From positions 1-45,845 of the forward strand of contig CAZWFW010000003.1 of the NCBI GenBank assembly GCA_964633445.1: a DNA stretch of 45,845 nt. Direction: 5' to 3'. Within the stretch, counting starts at the first letter, position 1. Each line of letters opens with the position of its first letter. Under the pieces are notes generated by a model. The model searched no databases. It had not been told where the DNA came from and saw only the letters and a program-made list of their open reading frames with translations. Shown piece by piece: positions 1 to 7,858 of this stretch. The position numbers were made by a program, and so were the translations under genes. The stretch is from CAZWFW01 sp964633445 (lineage in GTDB: Archaea; Undinarchaeota; CAZWFW01).

Positions 1-42
1 CCCCCGGCGGGACTTTCTCGGTTTGTGCAGTTCCCTCCTTTC
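1..42 (-). ncRNA. Possible 5' end of RNase P RNA, cut by window edge
   Basis: The first 40 or so bases are strikingly GC-rich against an AT-rich background, which in such genomes usually marks a structured RNA. Read on the minus strand they contain CCGAGAAAGTCCCGCC, which resembles the conserved CR-I element of RNase P RNA (consensus GAGGAAAGUCC) with one G missing. A TATA-like stretch lies just upstream on the minus strand (about 55-70), at a suitable distance for transcription starting near base 40. Only the 5' end would be present, so neither the fold nor the partner CR-V element can be checked. Other structured RNAs remain possible. Confidence 0.35.
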
Positions 43-125
43 TGCTATAAATGAAATAATATAAGTAAAACTCTTCTACTCGTCTCCTAGCTAATATTTT
101 TAAATTAATCAAAATAATTACTAGG

Positions 126-1097
126 CTAATCAGCGAATAAATATTTCTTTTGTGGGTTTGCAAGCAAAAGTATATTTCTTATAGCCTCTTTATTAGCAAT
201 CTTTAGCAAATTCATGTAAGCGTTCATAGTATCATTTCTTGTTATTCTAACGAATTTATCTACCTCGTCAAGAATAAATGGGAAAACATTTTTGCTGCAT
301 AGTTTAATTAAATAGCTGATTATCTCCTCCAGTTGTTCCTCGTTTGCAAATATCTCTACTTTGTTTCCTATGTTCGTTTTAAAGGCAACAACATATACAT
401 CTCCATAAGTTGGCAATTTGGTAATCGCATCCTTAGCATTATCAACAGCCTTCCCTACACTTTTCAAGTACCTCGCATATTTTTCAACCGCATCCCTTAA
501 TTTTCCAATGACGAAGTATTCGTTCTCATCCAAAACATACGTGATCGCAGCTCTGTCGTAAACTAGATTCTTTTCAGGCATATTGCAGAGCATAGCAATG
601 TATAAGCTTCTAACACGCTTAGGAAATCCGATTATTGCAACATTGTTTTCTCTAGCCAAATTAAGCAATTTTTTCAGGGTATCAACTAACTTATTGCTTA
701 TTTTAAAGGGGGCTCCTGGGAAGTTGTTTATTGGACCGTCTAAGATTATAATATCTGCTTTATCATCTCTCTCTTCAATGATCTTAACCGCAAGTTCTCT
801 CTCCTTTTTAATTAAAAAATTCGTTATTTCCTCCTTCTCACTCAATTTAACCCCGTAGTAAATCTCTTTATCACCCAAATTGCTCAAATAACCATAGGAA
901 TAAGCATAGAATTCTCCATTAAGAACATCCAAGGGAGGGGTTGAATAGCTGGAGTCGATCGCAAAAACGTTAAATTTCTTGGAAATCTCTTTAGCTTTTT
1001 TGGCTTTTATCTCCGTTTTAAATTTCTTCAGCTCTTCAGGTATTATTAAGCTATTTGCAATATCTCGTAATTCCTTTGCTAGGCTAGGTAATAACAT
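126..1097 (-). CDS. nurA: NurA-family 5'-3' nuclease
   Basis: NurA is the nuclease that works with the HerA translocase to resect DNA ends for recombination. The protein is 323 residues, normal for the family. Two expected metal-binding acidic sites are visible: D48 in the AIDSSYS strand near the N-terminus and D120 in the IIILDGP strand. A C-terminal segment near residue 275 (FPFILDEVDKF) matches the usual third conserved region. It is divergent from herA with only 15 bases between the annotated starts, which supports the pairing. Mre11 and Rad50, often neighbours in other archaea, are not in this window. Confidence 0.88.
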   Translation of the reverse strand: MLLPSLAKELRDIANSLIIPEELKKFKTEIKAKKAKEISKKFNVFAIDSSYSTPPLDVLNGEFYAYSYGYLSNLGDKEIYYGVKLSEKEEITNFLIKKERELAVKIIEERDDKADIIILDGPINNFPGAPFKISNKLVDTLKKLLNLARENNVAIIGFPKRVRSLYIAMLCNMPEKNLVYDRAAITYVLDENEYFVIGKLRDAVEKYARYLKSVGKAVDNAKDAITKLPTYGDVYVVAFKTNIGNKVEIFANEEQLEEIISYLIKLCSKNVFPFILDEVDKFVRITRNDTMNAYMNLLKIANKEAIRNILLLANPQKKYLFAD

Positions 1098-1098
1098 A

Positions 1099-1130
1099 AA
1101 AATATTAAAACAATGCTTAAGTTAAAAATA
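1099..1130. promoter_or_regulatory. Overlapping divergent promoters for nurA and herA
   Basis: The two genes start 15 bases apart in opposite directions, so each promoter must lie in or beside the other gene. A plus-strand AAAATATTA at 1099-1107 is centred about 28 bases before the second possible herA start (ATG at 1131). A minus-strand TATTTTTAAC at 1121-1130 is centred about 29 bases before the nurA start. This geometry fits leaderless transcripts and suggests herA begins at 1131 rather than 1113. Inferred from spacing only. Confidence 0.4.
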
Positions 1131-2729
1131 ATGCTTGAGGAAGTTTGGAATAAAACAAAGAAAAGACTTGTTGGCTACACGCTGTCGAATGCGAAATCTT
1201 ACGCTGTGCCAATTCACGTTATTAGTAATGAGATTTTGCAGGAAGAAGAAATCTTAGCAATTGAAGATGGCAGCAGACTTTTAGTAGGAGTGCTAAGAAA
1301 TCTGTGCTCATTAGAGCCGTCTTTAAGGCAGGAGGATACCTCTCATTTTATCTGGAAACCAGAGTTACTGAAGGAATGTCAAGAGCTACTTAGCAGCTAT
1401 GTTACTGGGAATGTCTATATAATTGGGCAAGTTGTTGAGGAAAATGGCAAAGTTATTATGCAAGAGAATAGAATGCCCCCGAAGGCTGGCAGATATGTTT
1501 ATGCTATTGAATCTCCAGAAATACTTGAAAGTTGCGTTAAAATCGATAACGCTCTGAGAGTTGGTATTCATAAATATGCAAAATGGCAGTTTCCTCTGGA
1601 TTCAAAATTTCTAAATTATCACATTGGAATTTTTGGTGCCACCGGTACAGGCAAATCAAGACTTTGCGTAGCCTTAGTACGCGAAATTATAAGTAAGACT
1701 GGCTATAATGTTATTGTTTTTGATCACTCTGGAGTGGATTATGTTAATTTCTTTGAAAATGCTGAGATAATTGATTCAAGCAAAATCTACATACCTCCAA
1801 ATATCATTGCAAATACCTTAGTTAAGCAAGCAAATCTATCATGGCAGAGTTATGGGGATTACTTTGAGATTGTTACGATGATATACGATGAGCTAAGAGC
1901 TGGCTCTTTCAAATCTTCGGAATTTCTGCAAGCCTTGCTGGAGCTCATGCAAAGATTAAGGGAAAGGGAAAGAAGGGTTAATGTACCTAGGATTTTTGAG
2001 GAGGTTGTTAGTACTCAGGCACAAGCTACGCTTAGAGGTTTTAGCAATGATACTGCCAGCAGTATAATTGCTAAGGAAGGATGGAATGTTAAGTTATTTG
2101 TCGATATGCTCAGCGACATAATGCTTTCTTTGGGAAGTAGGGCTCCAAATATAATCAAGGCAGCATCATTCATTTACTGGTTCATAAATCAGAAGGATTT
2201 CCAGAAGCTTAATGAAAGGAGTGTAAAGGCTGAGGATATTGTTAGAACTGCTTTGGAGAGAAGGATCGCCATTGTTGATATGAGCAAGGATAGCGAGATT
2301 GAGATTAAGAGGGCTATTGTTAAGTCTATAATGGATGCAGCATGGCAGATTACCTTAGCTGCTGCTAAACCTCTAAATCTTATCTTTGTTATAGATGAAG
2401 CTCAGAATTATGCCTGCAGCGAATGGACGTTGTGCAAAGATGTTATTGAAAAAACGGCAAGGGAGGGGAGAAAGTGGCAGCTAGGAATAATACTACTCAG
2501 CCAGAGGATTGTTGCAGATATAGATGCCTCAATTAGAGCTAATCTTAACACAATTTTCTTTGGTAAACTAACGGCGCAAACTGATGTTAATGAGTTAAGC
2601 AAGTATTTAGCTCTAGCTGGTGTTGATTATCCAACTCTTGCTAGGTTGCAAGAAAGGGAATTTTTTGTCGCTGGTTTAATGAACCCGATTGATGTGCCAA
2701 TATTGATCAATGTTAAGGAAGTTAATTAA
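1113..2729 (+). CDS. herA: HerA-family DNA translocase/helicase
   Basis: HerA is a hexameric FtsK-like ATPase that pumps DNA into the NurA nuclease during end resection. The 538-residue protein has an N-terminal beta-rich HAS-barrel-like region, then Walker A GATGTGKS at residues 175-182 and Walker B IFVIDEAQ with D428-E429. Downstream, the segment LLSQRIVADIDASIRANLNT is typical of the family. Two starts are possible: ATG 1113 and ATG 1131. The second has a TATA-like box at the leaderless distance, so the first six residues are doubtful. Its divergent partner is nurA. Confidence 0.9.
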   Translation: MLKLKIMLEEVWNKTKKRLVGYTLSNAKSYAVPIHVISNEILQEEEILAIEDGSRLLVGVLRNLCSLEPSLRQEDTSHFIWKPELLKECQELLSSYVTGNVYIIGQVVEENGKVIMQENRMPPKAGRYVYAIESPEILESCVKIDNALRVGIHKYAKWQFPLDSKFLNYHIGIFGATGTGKSRLCVALVREIISKTGYNVIVFDHSGVDYVNFFENAEIIDSSKIYIPPNIIANTLVKQANLSWQSYGDYFEIVTMIYDELRAGSFKSSEFLQALLELMQRLRERERRVNVPRIFEEVVSTQAQATLRGFSNDTASSIIAKEGWNVKLFVDMLSDIMLSLGSRAPNIIKAASFIYWFINQKDFQKLNERSVKAEDIVRTALERRIAIVDMSKDSEIEIKRAIVKSIMDAAWQITLAAAKPLNLIFVIDEAQNYACSEWTLCKDVIEKTAREGRKWQLGIILLSQRIVADIDASIRANLNTIFFGKLTAQTDVNELSKYLALAGVDYPTLARLQEREFFVAGLMNPIDVPILINVKEVN

Positions 2730-2739
2730 TTGAGTTAGT

Positions 2740-3789
2740 TTACAACCCAATCATTTCTTTCTCTATAGCATAAAAGCAATAAGGATCATTGTGAAATTGG
2801 CCTGTAATTGTGTAGGACATAGCATTGCAACCGCCTCTGCATTTCATAGCATACTTGCAGTTTCTGCAGTTGGGCCCAAGCATTTCTTTGTTAAATTTCC
2901 TATTATATGCGAAATTATTAGGATCCTCCCAGATTTCTCTTAGGCCCCTTTCCCTAACATTACCCTCTATAAACTTATCGTGAGCCATTGATAAACAACC
3001 CACAATTCCTCCATCACTTGTAACTCCTATAGCCTCTATTCCTGCTATACAACCGTTCCATCCCTCGCATCCAGGAAGTATTTTTGAAAAATACCCAAAG
3101 CAATGCGCACCTATAACGGGTAAATCCTCAAATCTATTTTTTAACCTCTCCTTTGCTATCCACAGCGCAACAGCATAAAATTCTTCTCTTGAAAGCATGT
3201 ACTCCCTTTTGAAATTTCCGAAAGGCATTGCAACCTGAATTTGCCAATTTACATTTTTCTTGAAAAGCAACTCCTTCATTCTTGGCAGATCTCTAAAGTT
3301 GATTTTGCTTACTGTTGTAATCATAGTTGTTTGAATGTCTCTTTCCCTAAGTAGATCTATTGCTTTAACCGTCTTTTCCCAGGTTCCTTTGCCTCGTATT
3401 TTTTCATGGTTTTCTTTCATACCATCCAGGCTTATTCCAACAACTTTTGGTTCAAGCAAAGCAATTTTATCTATAAACCTATGCAAAATGGTACCATTGG
3501 AAACAAAGGATAAGTTCATTCCCAAATCTTTGATGCATGAAGCCACTTCAAACCAATCTTTTCTTAGGAAGGGTTCGCCTCCCATTAAAGAAACATCCTC
3601 GCAACCAAGCTCAGCAAGTTCCTCGCAAAGTTTGAAGCATTCCTTTGTTGTAAGCTCATTAGGCCTAGGTATCCCGGCAGAAGATCCGCAATGAAGACAT
3701 CTTAAATTACATTTAAGGGTGAATTCCCATACACAACACCTAAGCTTATAGGCTAATTTATTTTTTTCAGATTCTCTATTCCACGACAT
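2740..3789 (-). CDS. Radical SAM/SPASM-domain enzyme
   Basis: The N-terminus carries the radical SAM [4Fe-4S] motif C27-x3-C31-x2-C34 (CNLRCLHC), followed by the MGGEPF SAM-contact segment and a TIM-barrel pattern including SLDG. The C-terminal third is a SPASM domain with many cysteines (IVGC, NCRNCKYAMKCRGGC, DPYC) able to bind auxiliary Fe-S clusters. SPASM enzymes commonly modify peptides or proteins, for example by making thioether or C-C crosslinks. It is the last gene of a four-gene minus-strand run, 32 bases after a small membrane protein. That context suggests, without proving, that the two small membrane proteins are its substrates or partners. The exact substrate cannot be read from the sequence. 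Confidence 0.85.
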   Translation of the reverse strand: MSWNRESEKNKLAYKLRCCVWEFTLKCNLRCLHCGSSAGIPRPNELTTKECFKLCEELAELGCEDVSLMGGEPFLRKDWFEVASCIKDLGMNLSFVSNGTILHRFIDKIALLEPKVVGISLDGMKENHEKIRGKGTWEKTVKAIDLLRERDIQTTMITTVSKINFRDLPRMKELLFKKNVNWQIQVAMPFGNFKREYMLSREEFYAVALWIAKERLKNRFEDLPVIGAHCFGYFSKILPGCEGWNGCIAGIEAIGVTSDGGIVGCLSMAHDKFIEGNVRERGLREIWEDPNNFAYNRKFNKEMLGPNCRNCKYAMKCRGGCNAMSYTITGQFHNDPYCFYAIEKEMIGL

Positions 3790-3821
3790 CTTAATGCTTT
3801 CTCTTTAGCATCTCTACTCAT

Positions 3822-4190
3822 TCATCTCCTATAAGCATCATATTTAATGGCATACCCAAATATCTGCTGTCCTAGCTTGTAAGAGGAAACAAATGCTATT
3901 ATAGAAAAAAGAAGTGTAACAAAAATGCTTGCTACCTTTTCTCTTTTGCTCATGGTAGAAACTACACCTGGGGCTACCATAGCTCTGCTATAGGGATAAC
4001 CCTCACAATTTATGCAAACCGGATTATTTCCTCCCAAGATGAGCCCTAGAATGGCGGATGCTATTATAATAACGAGGTTTGGCAAAATAAGTTTTGCCTT
4101 TCCAATTATCGAGGAGCTCCTTGCAATATCCTTTATTTCCTTTTCGTTTACTTGCATTATTTTCCCTATTTCGAGAAGTTTCTCATTCAT
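3822..4190 (-). CDS. Small membrane protein, paralogue B
   Basis: I do not recognise a named family. The 122-residue protein has a charged N-terminal helix (residues 1-30), a hydrophobic helix at about 34-53, a loop with C59, C62 and GYP at 64-66, a second helix at about 86-104 and a short tail IFGYAIKYDAYRR. The next protein upstream (4187-4567) shares this plan and the tail pattern IFGxAIxYxxY, so the two are tandem paralogues. Its ATG overlaps the upstream stop as ATGA, which implies translational coupling. It lies directly before the radical SAM/SPASM gene, so it could be a modified substrate, a membrane partner or a transporter subunit. Confidence 0.75.
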   Translation of the reverse strand: MNEKLLEIGKIMQVNEKEIKDIARSSSIIGKAKLILPNLVIIIASAILGLILGGNNPVCINCEGYPYSRAMVAPGVVSTMSKREKVASIFVTLLFSIIAFVSSYKLGQQIFGYAIKYDAYRR

Positions 4191-4567
4191 TTCCTCGAAT
4201 ATACGTTATATTCTATGGCTTGTCCAAAAATAGGTTGGGATTTTATTGCAAGGAGAAAGACAAGTATTGAGAGTATTAGTATCGCAGTTTTTGATCTTCT
4301 TTTTTCTTTTAATGCTGCAGGTATAGCGAGGCCTACTACAGCAAATGGATAACCATGAGGAGATGTAGCTGGGCAAGCTCTCTTTCCTATAAGGTAACCT
4401 GCGATAAAGGAAACTATTGCAATTATTATGCCTAATATCCAGTAAATTAATTTGTTTACAGAGCCTCTCCTTCCCATTCTTTTGATATCTCTCTCCTCCA
4501 CCCCTAAACTTTTTGCTATTCCCATAATTCTATCAAAGCTCATAAAATAATAGTAGCTAAAACTCAC
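4187..4567 (-). CDS. Small membrane protein, paralogue A
   Basis: Unrecognised 126-residue paralogue of the protein at 3822-4190. It has a charged N-terminal helix with EERDIK (EKEIK in the partner), a membrane helix at about 40-60, C65 then HGYPF, a short hydrophobic stretch at 75-86, a basic KEKRRSK patch, a second strong helix at about 94-108, and the tail IFGQAIEYNVYSRK. Alignment with the paralogue favours ATG 4543 as the real start, which would remove eight residues (MSFSYYYF). It sits 13 bases after the methyltransferase-TPR gene and overlaps the next gene by four bases, so it belongs to the same transcript. Confidence 0.72.
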   Translation of the reverse strand: MSFSYYYFMSFDRIMGIAKSLGVEERDIKRMGRRGSVNKLIYWILGIIIAIVSFIAGYLIGKRACPATSPHGYPFAVVGLAIPAALKEKRRSKTAILILSILVFLLAIKSQPIFGQAIEYNVYSRK

Positions 4568-4580
4568 TAATAAAATTATT

Positions 4581-5858
4581 TCAAAGATCTTCCCAAACAG
4601 GTTGTGGTGGTATCTCTTTAGGATCTGTATGAAATAAACCCATTTCTGCTTTCACATTCTTTCTTAGTTTGCTATTCTTCAACAGCAAATACGCCCTTTT
4701 GTAGTATTCCTCCACTCTGTTCTTTTCATAATTTCCCATTGCTATCTCCAATCTTGCCAAATTCCACCATACCATGGGATTGGAGGGGTTAATATTGGAG
4801 GATTTCTTTAACAATTCTAATGCTTTGTTGAATTTTCCTTTGTAAAACATTTTTATTCCCATATTACATAACTTCATAGCTTTCAGCATTACCAAATCGA
4901 AATCGAAAATCTGAATACTTTCAGATGGTAAACTCAAAATATATTCCAACCTTTCCAGCTCTATTTTTTCGCTTTTAGCAACTTTGTAAACTAGATTTTT
5001 TATATCTTCCACAAATCTTTCAAACTCCTGAATAACATTCAACGATTTCTTTCTTCTAATCCATAGGGAAAAAATTTTATTGCTGAACTCCTTCTCTGCT
5101 AGTAACTCTGCAAGTGATAGGATATTTTTGTTTAAATTTGAAAATTCGAAATTCATAGCTTCTTGAAGAAATACTTTGGGTATCACGGGGCAATGTAATG
5201 AAATTTCCGAAATTATTTGCCTTTCCCAATCAAGATCTCTTTTCGAAAAAATATCTATTGCTTTAGCTACGTACTTCTCAAGTGGTATTAATAAAAGGGA
5301 ATCCTTAAAATAACTTAACTCTTTTCTAAGTTTGCTTCTGAATTCTGCAAAAAACTGATATTCCTTACAATCTATAGGTTTTCTGCATATAACTCTCATC
5401 CCGGGATCATAGATATGAGTTTTAGCCTTTTTCTTCGAAATTTTCTCATAACCTATCTCCTTTAGCACACTTTTCAACAGATCGAATGTAAACCCAGTTT
5501 TATGTTGCATTCCTAGGCTATCTATTCCATAAATCCATTGTAAGGTTTTTTCTTTATCTCTACTTTTCAAAAATTTTTTAAAAGATTTCTCAAGATCTGG
5601 GGTTTCCAAGATTAGAAATCCACCTGACTTTAAAACCCTAAACCATTCGCTTAGAACATACTTGCAATGGATGTAATCAAAATGTTCAATTAGGTGGTAC
5701 GCCTCCATTCTGTCAACGCTGTTCGATTCGAATGGTAGATCTTCAACATCGCATAAAACATCTGGTATTTCTTTGTTATAGCAATCTATGTTGATGTAAC
5801 CAACTTTGTATATGTCTCCACATCCTAGGTGAAGCTTTATTTCATCTTTTGCAGGCAT
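4581..5858 (-). CDS. SAM-dependent methyltransferase with TPR-like C-terminus
   Basis: The N-terminal 150 residues form a class I methyltransferase: SAM-binding LHLGCGD at about 9-15, acidic motif YINID, then DVEDLPFESNSVD and EWFRVLKSGGFLILETPD, all typical of the Methyltransf_11-like group. The middle (about 160-320) is helical and not recognised. The C-terminus has at least one TPR-like helix pair (ALELLKKSSNINPSNPMVWW, then ARLEIAMGNYE). The fusion suggests a protein-binding module that brings a substrate to the methyltransferase. It is the first gene of the cluster with two small membrane proteins and a radical SAM/SPASM enzyme. The methyl acceptor is unknown. Confidence 0.78.
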   Translation of the reverse strand: MPAKDEIKLHLGCGDIYKVGYINIDCYNKEIPDVLCDVEDLPFESNSVDRMEAYHLIEHFDYIHCKYVLSEWFRVLKSGGFLILETPDLEKSFKKFLKSRDKEKTLQWIYGIDSLGMQHKTGFTFDLLKSVLKEIGYEKISKKKAKTHIYDPGMRVICRKPIDCKEYQFFAEFRSKLRKELSYFKDSLLLIPLEKYVAKAIDIFSKRDLDWERQIISEISLHCPVIPKVFLQEAMNFEFSNLNKNILSLAELLAEKEFSNKIFSLWIRRKKSLNVIQEFERFVEDIKNLVYKVAKSEKIELERLEYILSLPSESIQIFDFDLVMLKAMKLCNMGIKMFYKGKFNKALELLKKSSNINPSNPMVWWNLARLEIAMGNYEKNRVEEYYKRAYLLLKNSKLRKNVKAEMGLFHTDPKEIPPQPVWEDL

Positions 5859-5899
5859 TTTAGTTTTTATTTTAGTTTATTGGAAAAATTGTGCATCGG

Positions 5900-5909
5900 A
5901 AATTTATAC
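5900..5909 (-). promoter_or_regulatory. TATA-like box for the methyltransferase/radical SAM cluster
   Basis: On the minus strand this reads GTATAAATTT, a good archaeal TATA box. It lies about 45 bases before the ATG at 5858, which predicts a short leader of roughly 20 bases. No Shine-Dalgarno sequence is evident before the start. Called by inspection only. Confidence 0.4.
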
Positions 5910-6006
5910 ATTATAGCAGCTATAAATAAGTCTGTTACACCACTTTTTGCTACTCATCCATAATAAAGGATTTTATGGAATCATGTTAATTAAACAAAAG
6001 AAAAAA

Positions 6007-7140
6007 TCACCGCTTAACTTCGAATATCACACTATAATTGGGAGGTATTTTCTGGACCAATACCCAATTCATTTTTCCTATTATCATTTCGCAAGGACCC
6101 TTTTCAATGACTTTTATAGAGAAAATGATTCTTTTATTGACATCATCCTTGTAAACTTTTCTTTCAAAACTAACGGAGCACCCACCACCATAAGCATATT
6201 TACCGAGCAAGGTATATCTCGAGAAATCTATTGAGGGTAGTTGAAAATCTGCGCATTCTGGAACAGAAGCTTTATGATTTAAAAGTTCTTGATACTCTTC
6301 TCCAGAATTAATAACATATTCATTATGCGGATCCACAATACAACGTAATTGCTCTGTCATATCTATAAATTGCATCTCTTCTCCGTGAAACCGTGGAACA
6401 TAGTGTGTTACCAATATAATTGCTAAAATTAATCCTAAAATTGATGCTGGAAGTAAATATTTTCTTTCTATTTTTTTAGATTTTGACGCAATAGTACCTA
6501 TCAAGATACCAACAATTATTCCAATAATGAGGATAATAGCAATAGTTATTTCGCTTTTCTCTTTTTCATTTAAGATTAGCGTATCAGTTTCCGACTCAAG
6601 TTCTGGCATACCGCTAATTCTAAAAACAACAGGTATGTTTTCAATACCTAACTTTCTAGCTTCTTCATCTATTATTTCATATATTTCCTCTGTTAGGGTC
6701 TCATTATATTCAAAATCCTTTTTAAAATCTACAAAGAAATACCCATATATGCTGTATCCATAAGTGATTACGGGACCTGCTGGATACTTAAATTCTTTAA
6801 GGCTCTGGCTTTCTCTTAAAGAATCTCCGAGTTCATCCAATTTTTCAAACCATTCCTTTTTCTCCGTCTTGTTTTCGAATTTGGGAATTTTTCCACGTAT
6901 GTCTATTACTATTTCCTCACAAAGTTTCATGCAAATTTCTTCACTTTTGCCAGATTCTATACAATCTTCGATTTCTGACTTTAAAAATTCTTTGCATTCT
7001 TCTTCAGAAAATGCATGAGCTATTTTCAGAAAGAAAATTAAAAATACAAATACAGCAACAATTTTTGTATAATTTCTCACTCCCTCTGACTTTTTAGATA
7101 TTTTATTATACATAAGAATAAACATTACTATTAAACTCAT
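6007..7140 (-). CDS. Membrane protein with possible PrcB-like C-terminal domain
   Basis: The 377-residue protein begins with a signal peptide or anchor (hydrophobic residues about 26-43 ending AHA), then an acidic region with paired cysteines (EEECKEF, EDCIES, EEICMKLCEE). Two hydrophobic helices follow at about 198-218 and 229-246 with a basic KSKKIERK link. The last 100 residues (DFSRYTLLGKYAYGGGC through VQKIPPNYSVIFEVKR) resemble the PrcB/protease-complex-interacting fold by strand pattern. That domain match is my reading, not a search result. The start is uncertain: ATGs lie at residues 1, 6 and 10, and residue 10 gives the neatest signal peptide. It stands alone, with a 148-base gap to the next gene. 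Confidence 0.65.
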   Translation of the reverse strand: MSLIVMFILMYNKISKKSEGVRNYTKIVAVFVFLIFFLKIAHAFSEEECKEFLKSEIEDCIESGKSEEICMKLCEEIVIDIRGKIPKFENKTEKKEWFEKLDELGDSLRESQSLKEFKYPAGPVITYGYSIYGYFFVDFKKDFEYNETLTEEIYEIIDEEARKLGIENIPVVFRISGMPELESETDTLILNEKEKSEITIAIILIIGIIVGILIGTIASKSKKIERKYLLPASILGLILAIILVTHYVPRFHGEEMQFIDMTEQLRCIVDPHNEYVINSGEEYQELLNHKASVPECADFQLPSIDFSRYTLLGKYAYGGGCSVSFERKVYKDDVNKRIIFSIKVIEKGPCEMIIGKMNWVLVQKIPPNYSVIFEVKR

Positions 7141-7301
7141 ATTTAAGACTTCGGCTGAAAGAGGCTGTTAATATACAATAATTTCCTAAAGTCAAAAGTT
7201 AATAGGCAAAGCTCCTCAATAATTCTAGCAGGCGAGCAAAACGCAAGCACTTGAATTATTTGCAAAACTATTTAAAAGTATTTAGGCTTATTTTTGTGTA
7301 A

Positions 7302-7519
7302 GATTTGTGGAATTGCTTTAAAATTAGTCATGAAGCATTAGAAAGATTTTCAGGAAAACAAGAAGGTTGTTTTGAACTAAAGATTCTATAGTTGCTTTAA
7401 TGCTAGGAGCTGTATTGAAATTCAGGTTGTTTATGGTTTTGTTTGAGTTTTACAGCTGTATAACTTGTTTTATCAAGAGGTGTAGGTTGGCAGGTTTGGC
7501 TACACTTTCGAAATTTTAA
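7302..7519 (+). pseudogene. Possible decayed transposase fragment
   Basis: Two protein-like frames follow one another with a frame change near 7376. The first, open from 7302 to 7391, includes ISHEALERFSGKQEGCFEL. The second, 7376-7519, includes TKDSIVALMLGAVLKF and ends GLATLSKF. The second end resembles the STLSRF-type segment in the N-terminal part of IS4/IS5-like DDE transposases, but the likeness is weak and no catalytic residues are present. It could also be chance open sequence. Confidence 0.25.
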
Positions 7520-7520
7520 A
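7511..7520 (+). promoter_or_regulatory. TATA-like box for the gene at 7546
   Basis: AAATTTTAAA is centred about 30 bases before ATG 7546, the spacing expected for a leaderless or nearly leaderless archaeal transcript. No Shine-Dalgarno sequence precedes the start, in agreement. The same transcript may continue into rqcH, which begins 17 bases after this gene. Confidence 0.45.
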
Positions 7521-7545
7521 ATTTTGTAACGTTATATTATACGTA

Positions 7546-7842
7546 ATGGATGGTAGAGACGCCTACATAGAACTAATGCAGGCTATTCTCAACAAAATTA
7601 AGCAAATAATAGGATTGAAACGTGCCGTTAAATTCGCAAGGAATGCCAAAAGCGTTCAGATAAGTGATAATGGGGTAGTTCTAAGTTATAAAGGAGATCC
7701 TGTAAAGGCTCTTGAAGAACTGGTAGCGCAATATGAAAAAATTGCTGGTGCGGTTGCATTGATGTTTTGCAGGCAAGCGATAGAACCTTTACTTGAGAAA
7801 TATCCTAGTATAAAGCTTCCAGAAAAATTGATTAAAAAGTAA
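7546..7842 (+). CDS. Small cytosolic protein of unknown function
   Basis: Not recognised. The 98-residue product has no signal peptide or membrane helix. It reads as a helix (residues 1-30), a short strand pair around VQISDNGVVLSYKG (48-61), then two helices ending in LEKYPSIKLPEKLIKK, a pattern suggesting a small alpha/beta fold. It has a TATA-like box at a leaderless distance and is followed after 16 bases by rqcH. A role near ribosome rescue is only a guess from position. Confidence 0.6.
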   Translation: MDGRDAYIELMQAILNKIKQIIGLKRAVKFARNAKSVQISDNGVVLSYKGDPVKALEELVAQYEKIAGAVALMFCRQAIEPLLEKYPSIKLPEKLIKK

Positions 7843-7858
7843 TCTTAGGTTTTAGCTT

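Larger units (their letters stand above)
7141..7545. other. 405-base gap without an intact gene
   Basis: No complete open frame, tRNA or C/D-box RNA is visible here. The right part contains short protein-like frames that may be debris of one gene (see 7302-7519). The last 35 bases hold the TATA-like promoter of the gene at 7546. The left part (7141-7300) shows nothing I can name. Confidence 0.6.

Noticed and set aside
1..42. tRNA or SRP RNA end at the left edge
   Set aside because: No T-loop (GGTTCGAAxCC) or acceptor pairing is visible, and no SRP Alu or S-domain motif is recognisable in the 42 bases present.
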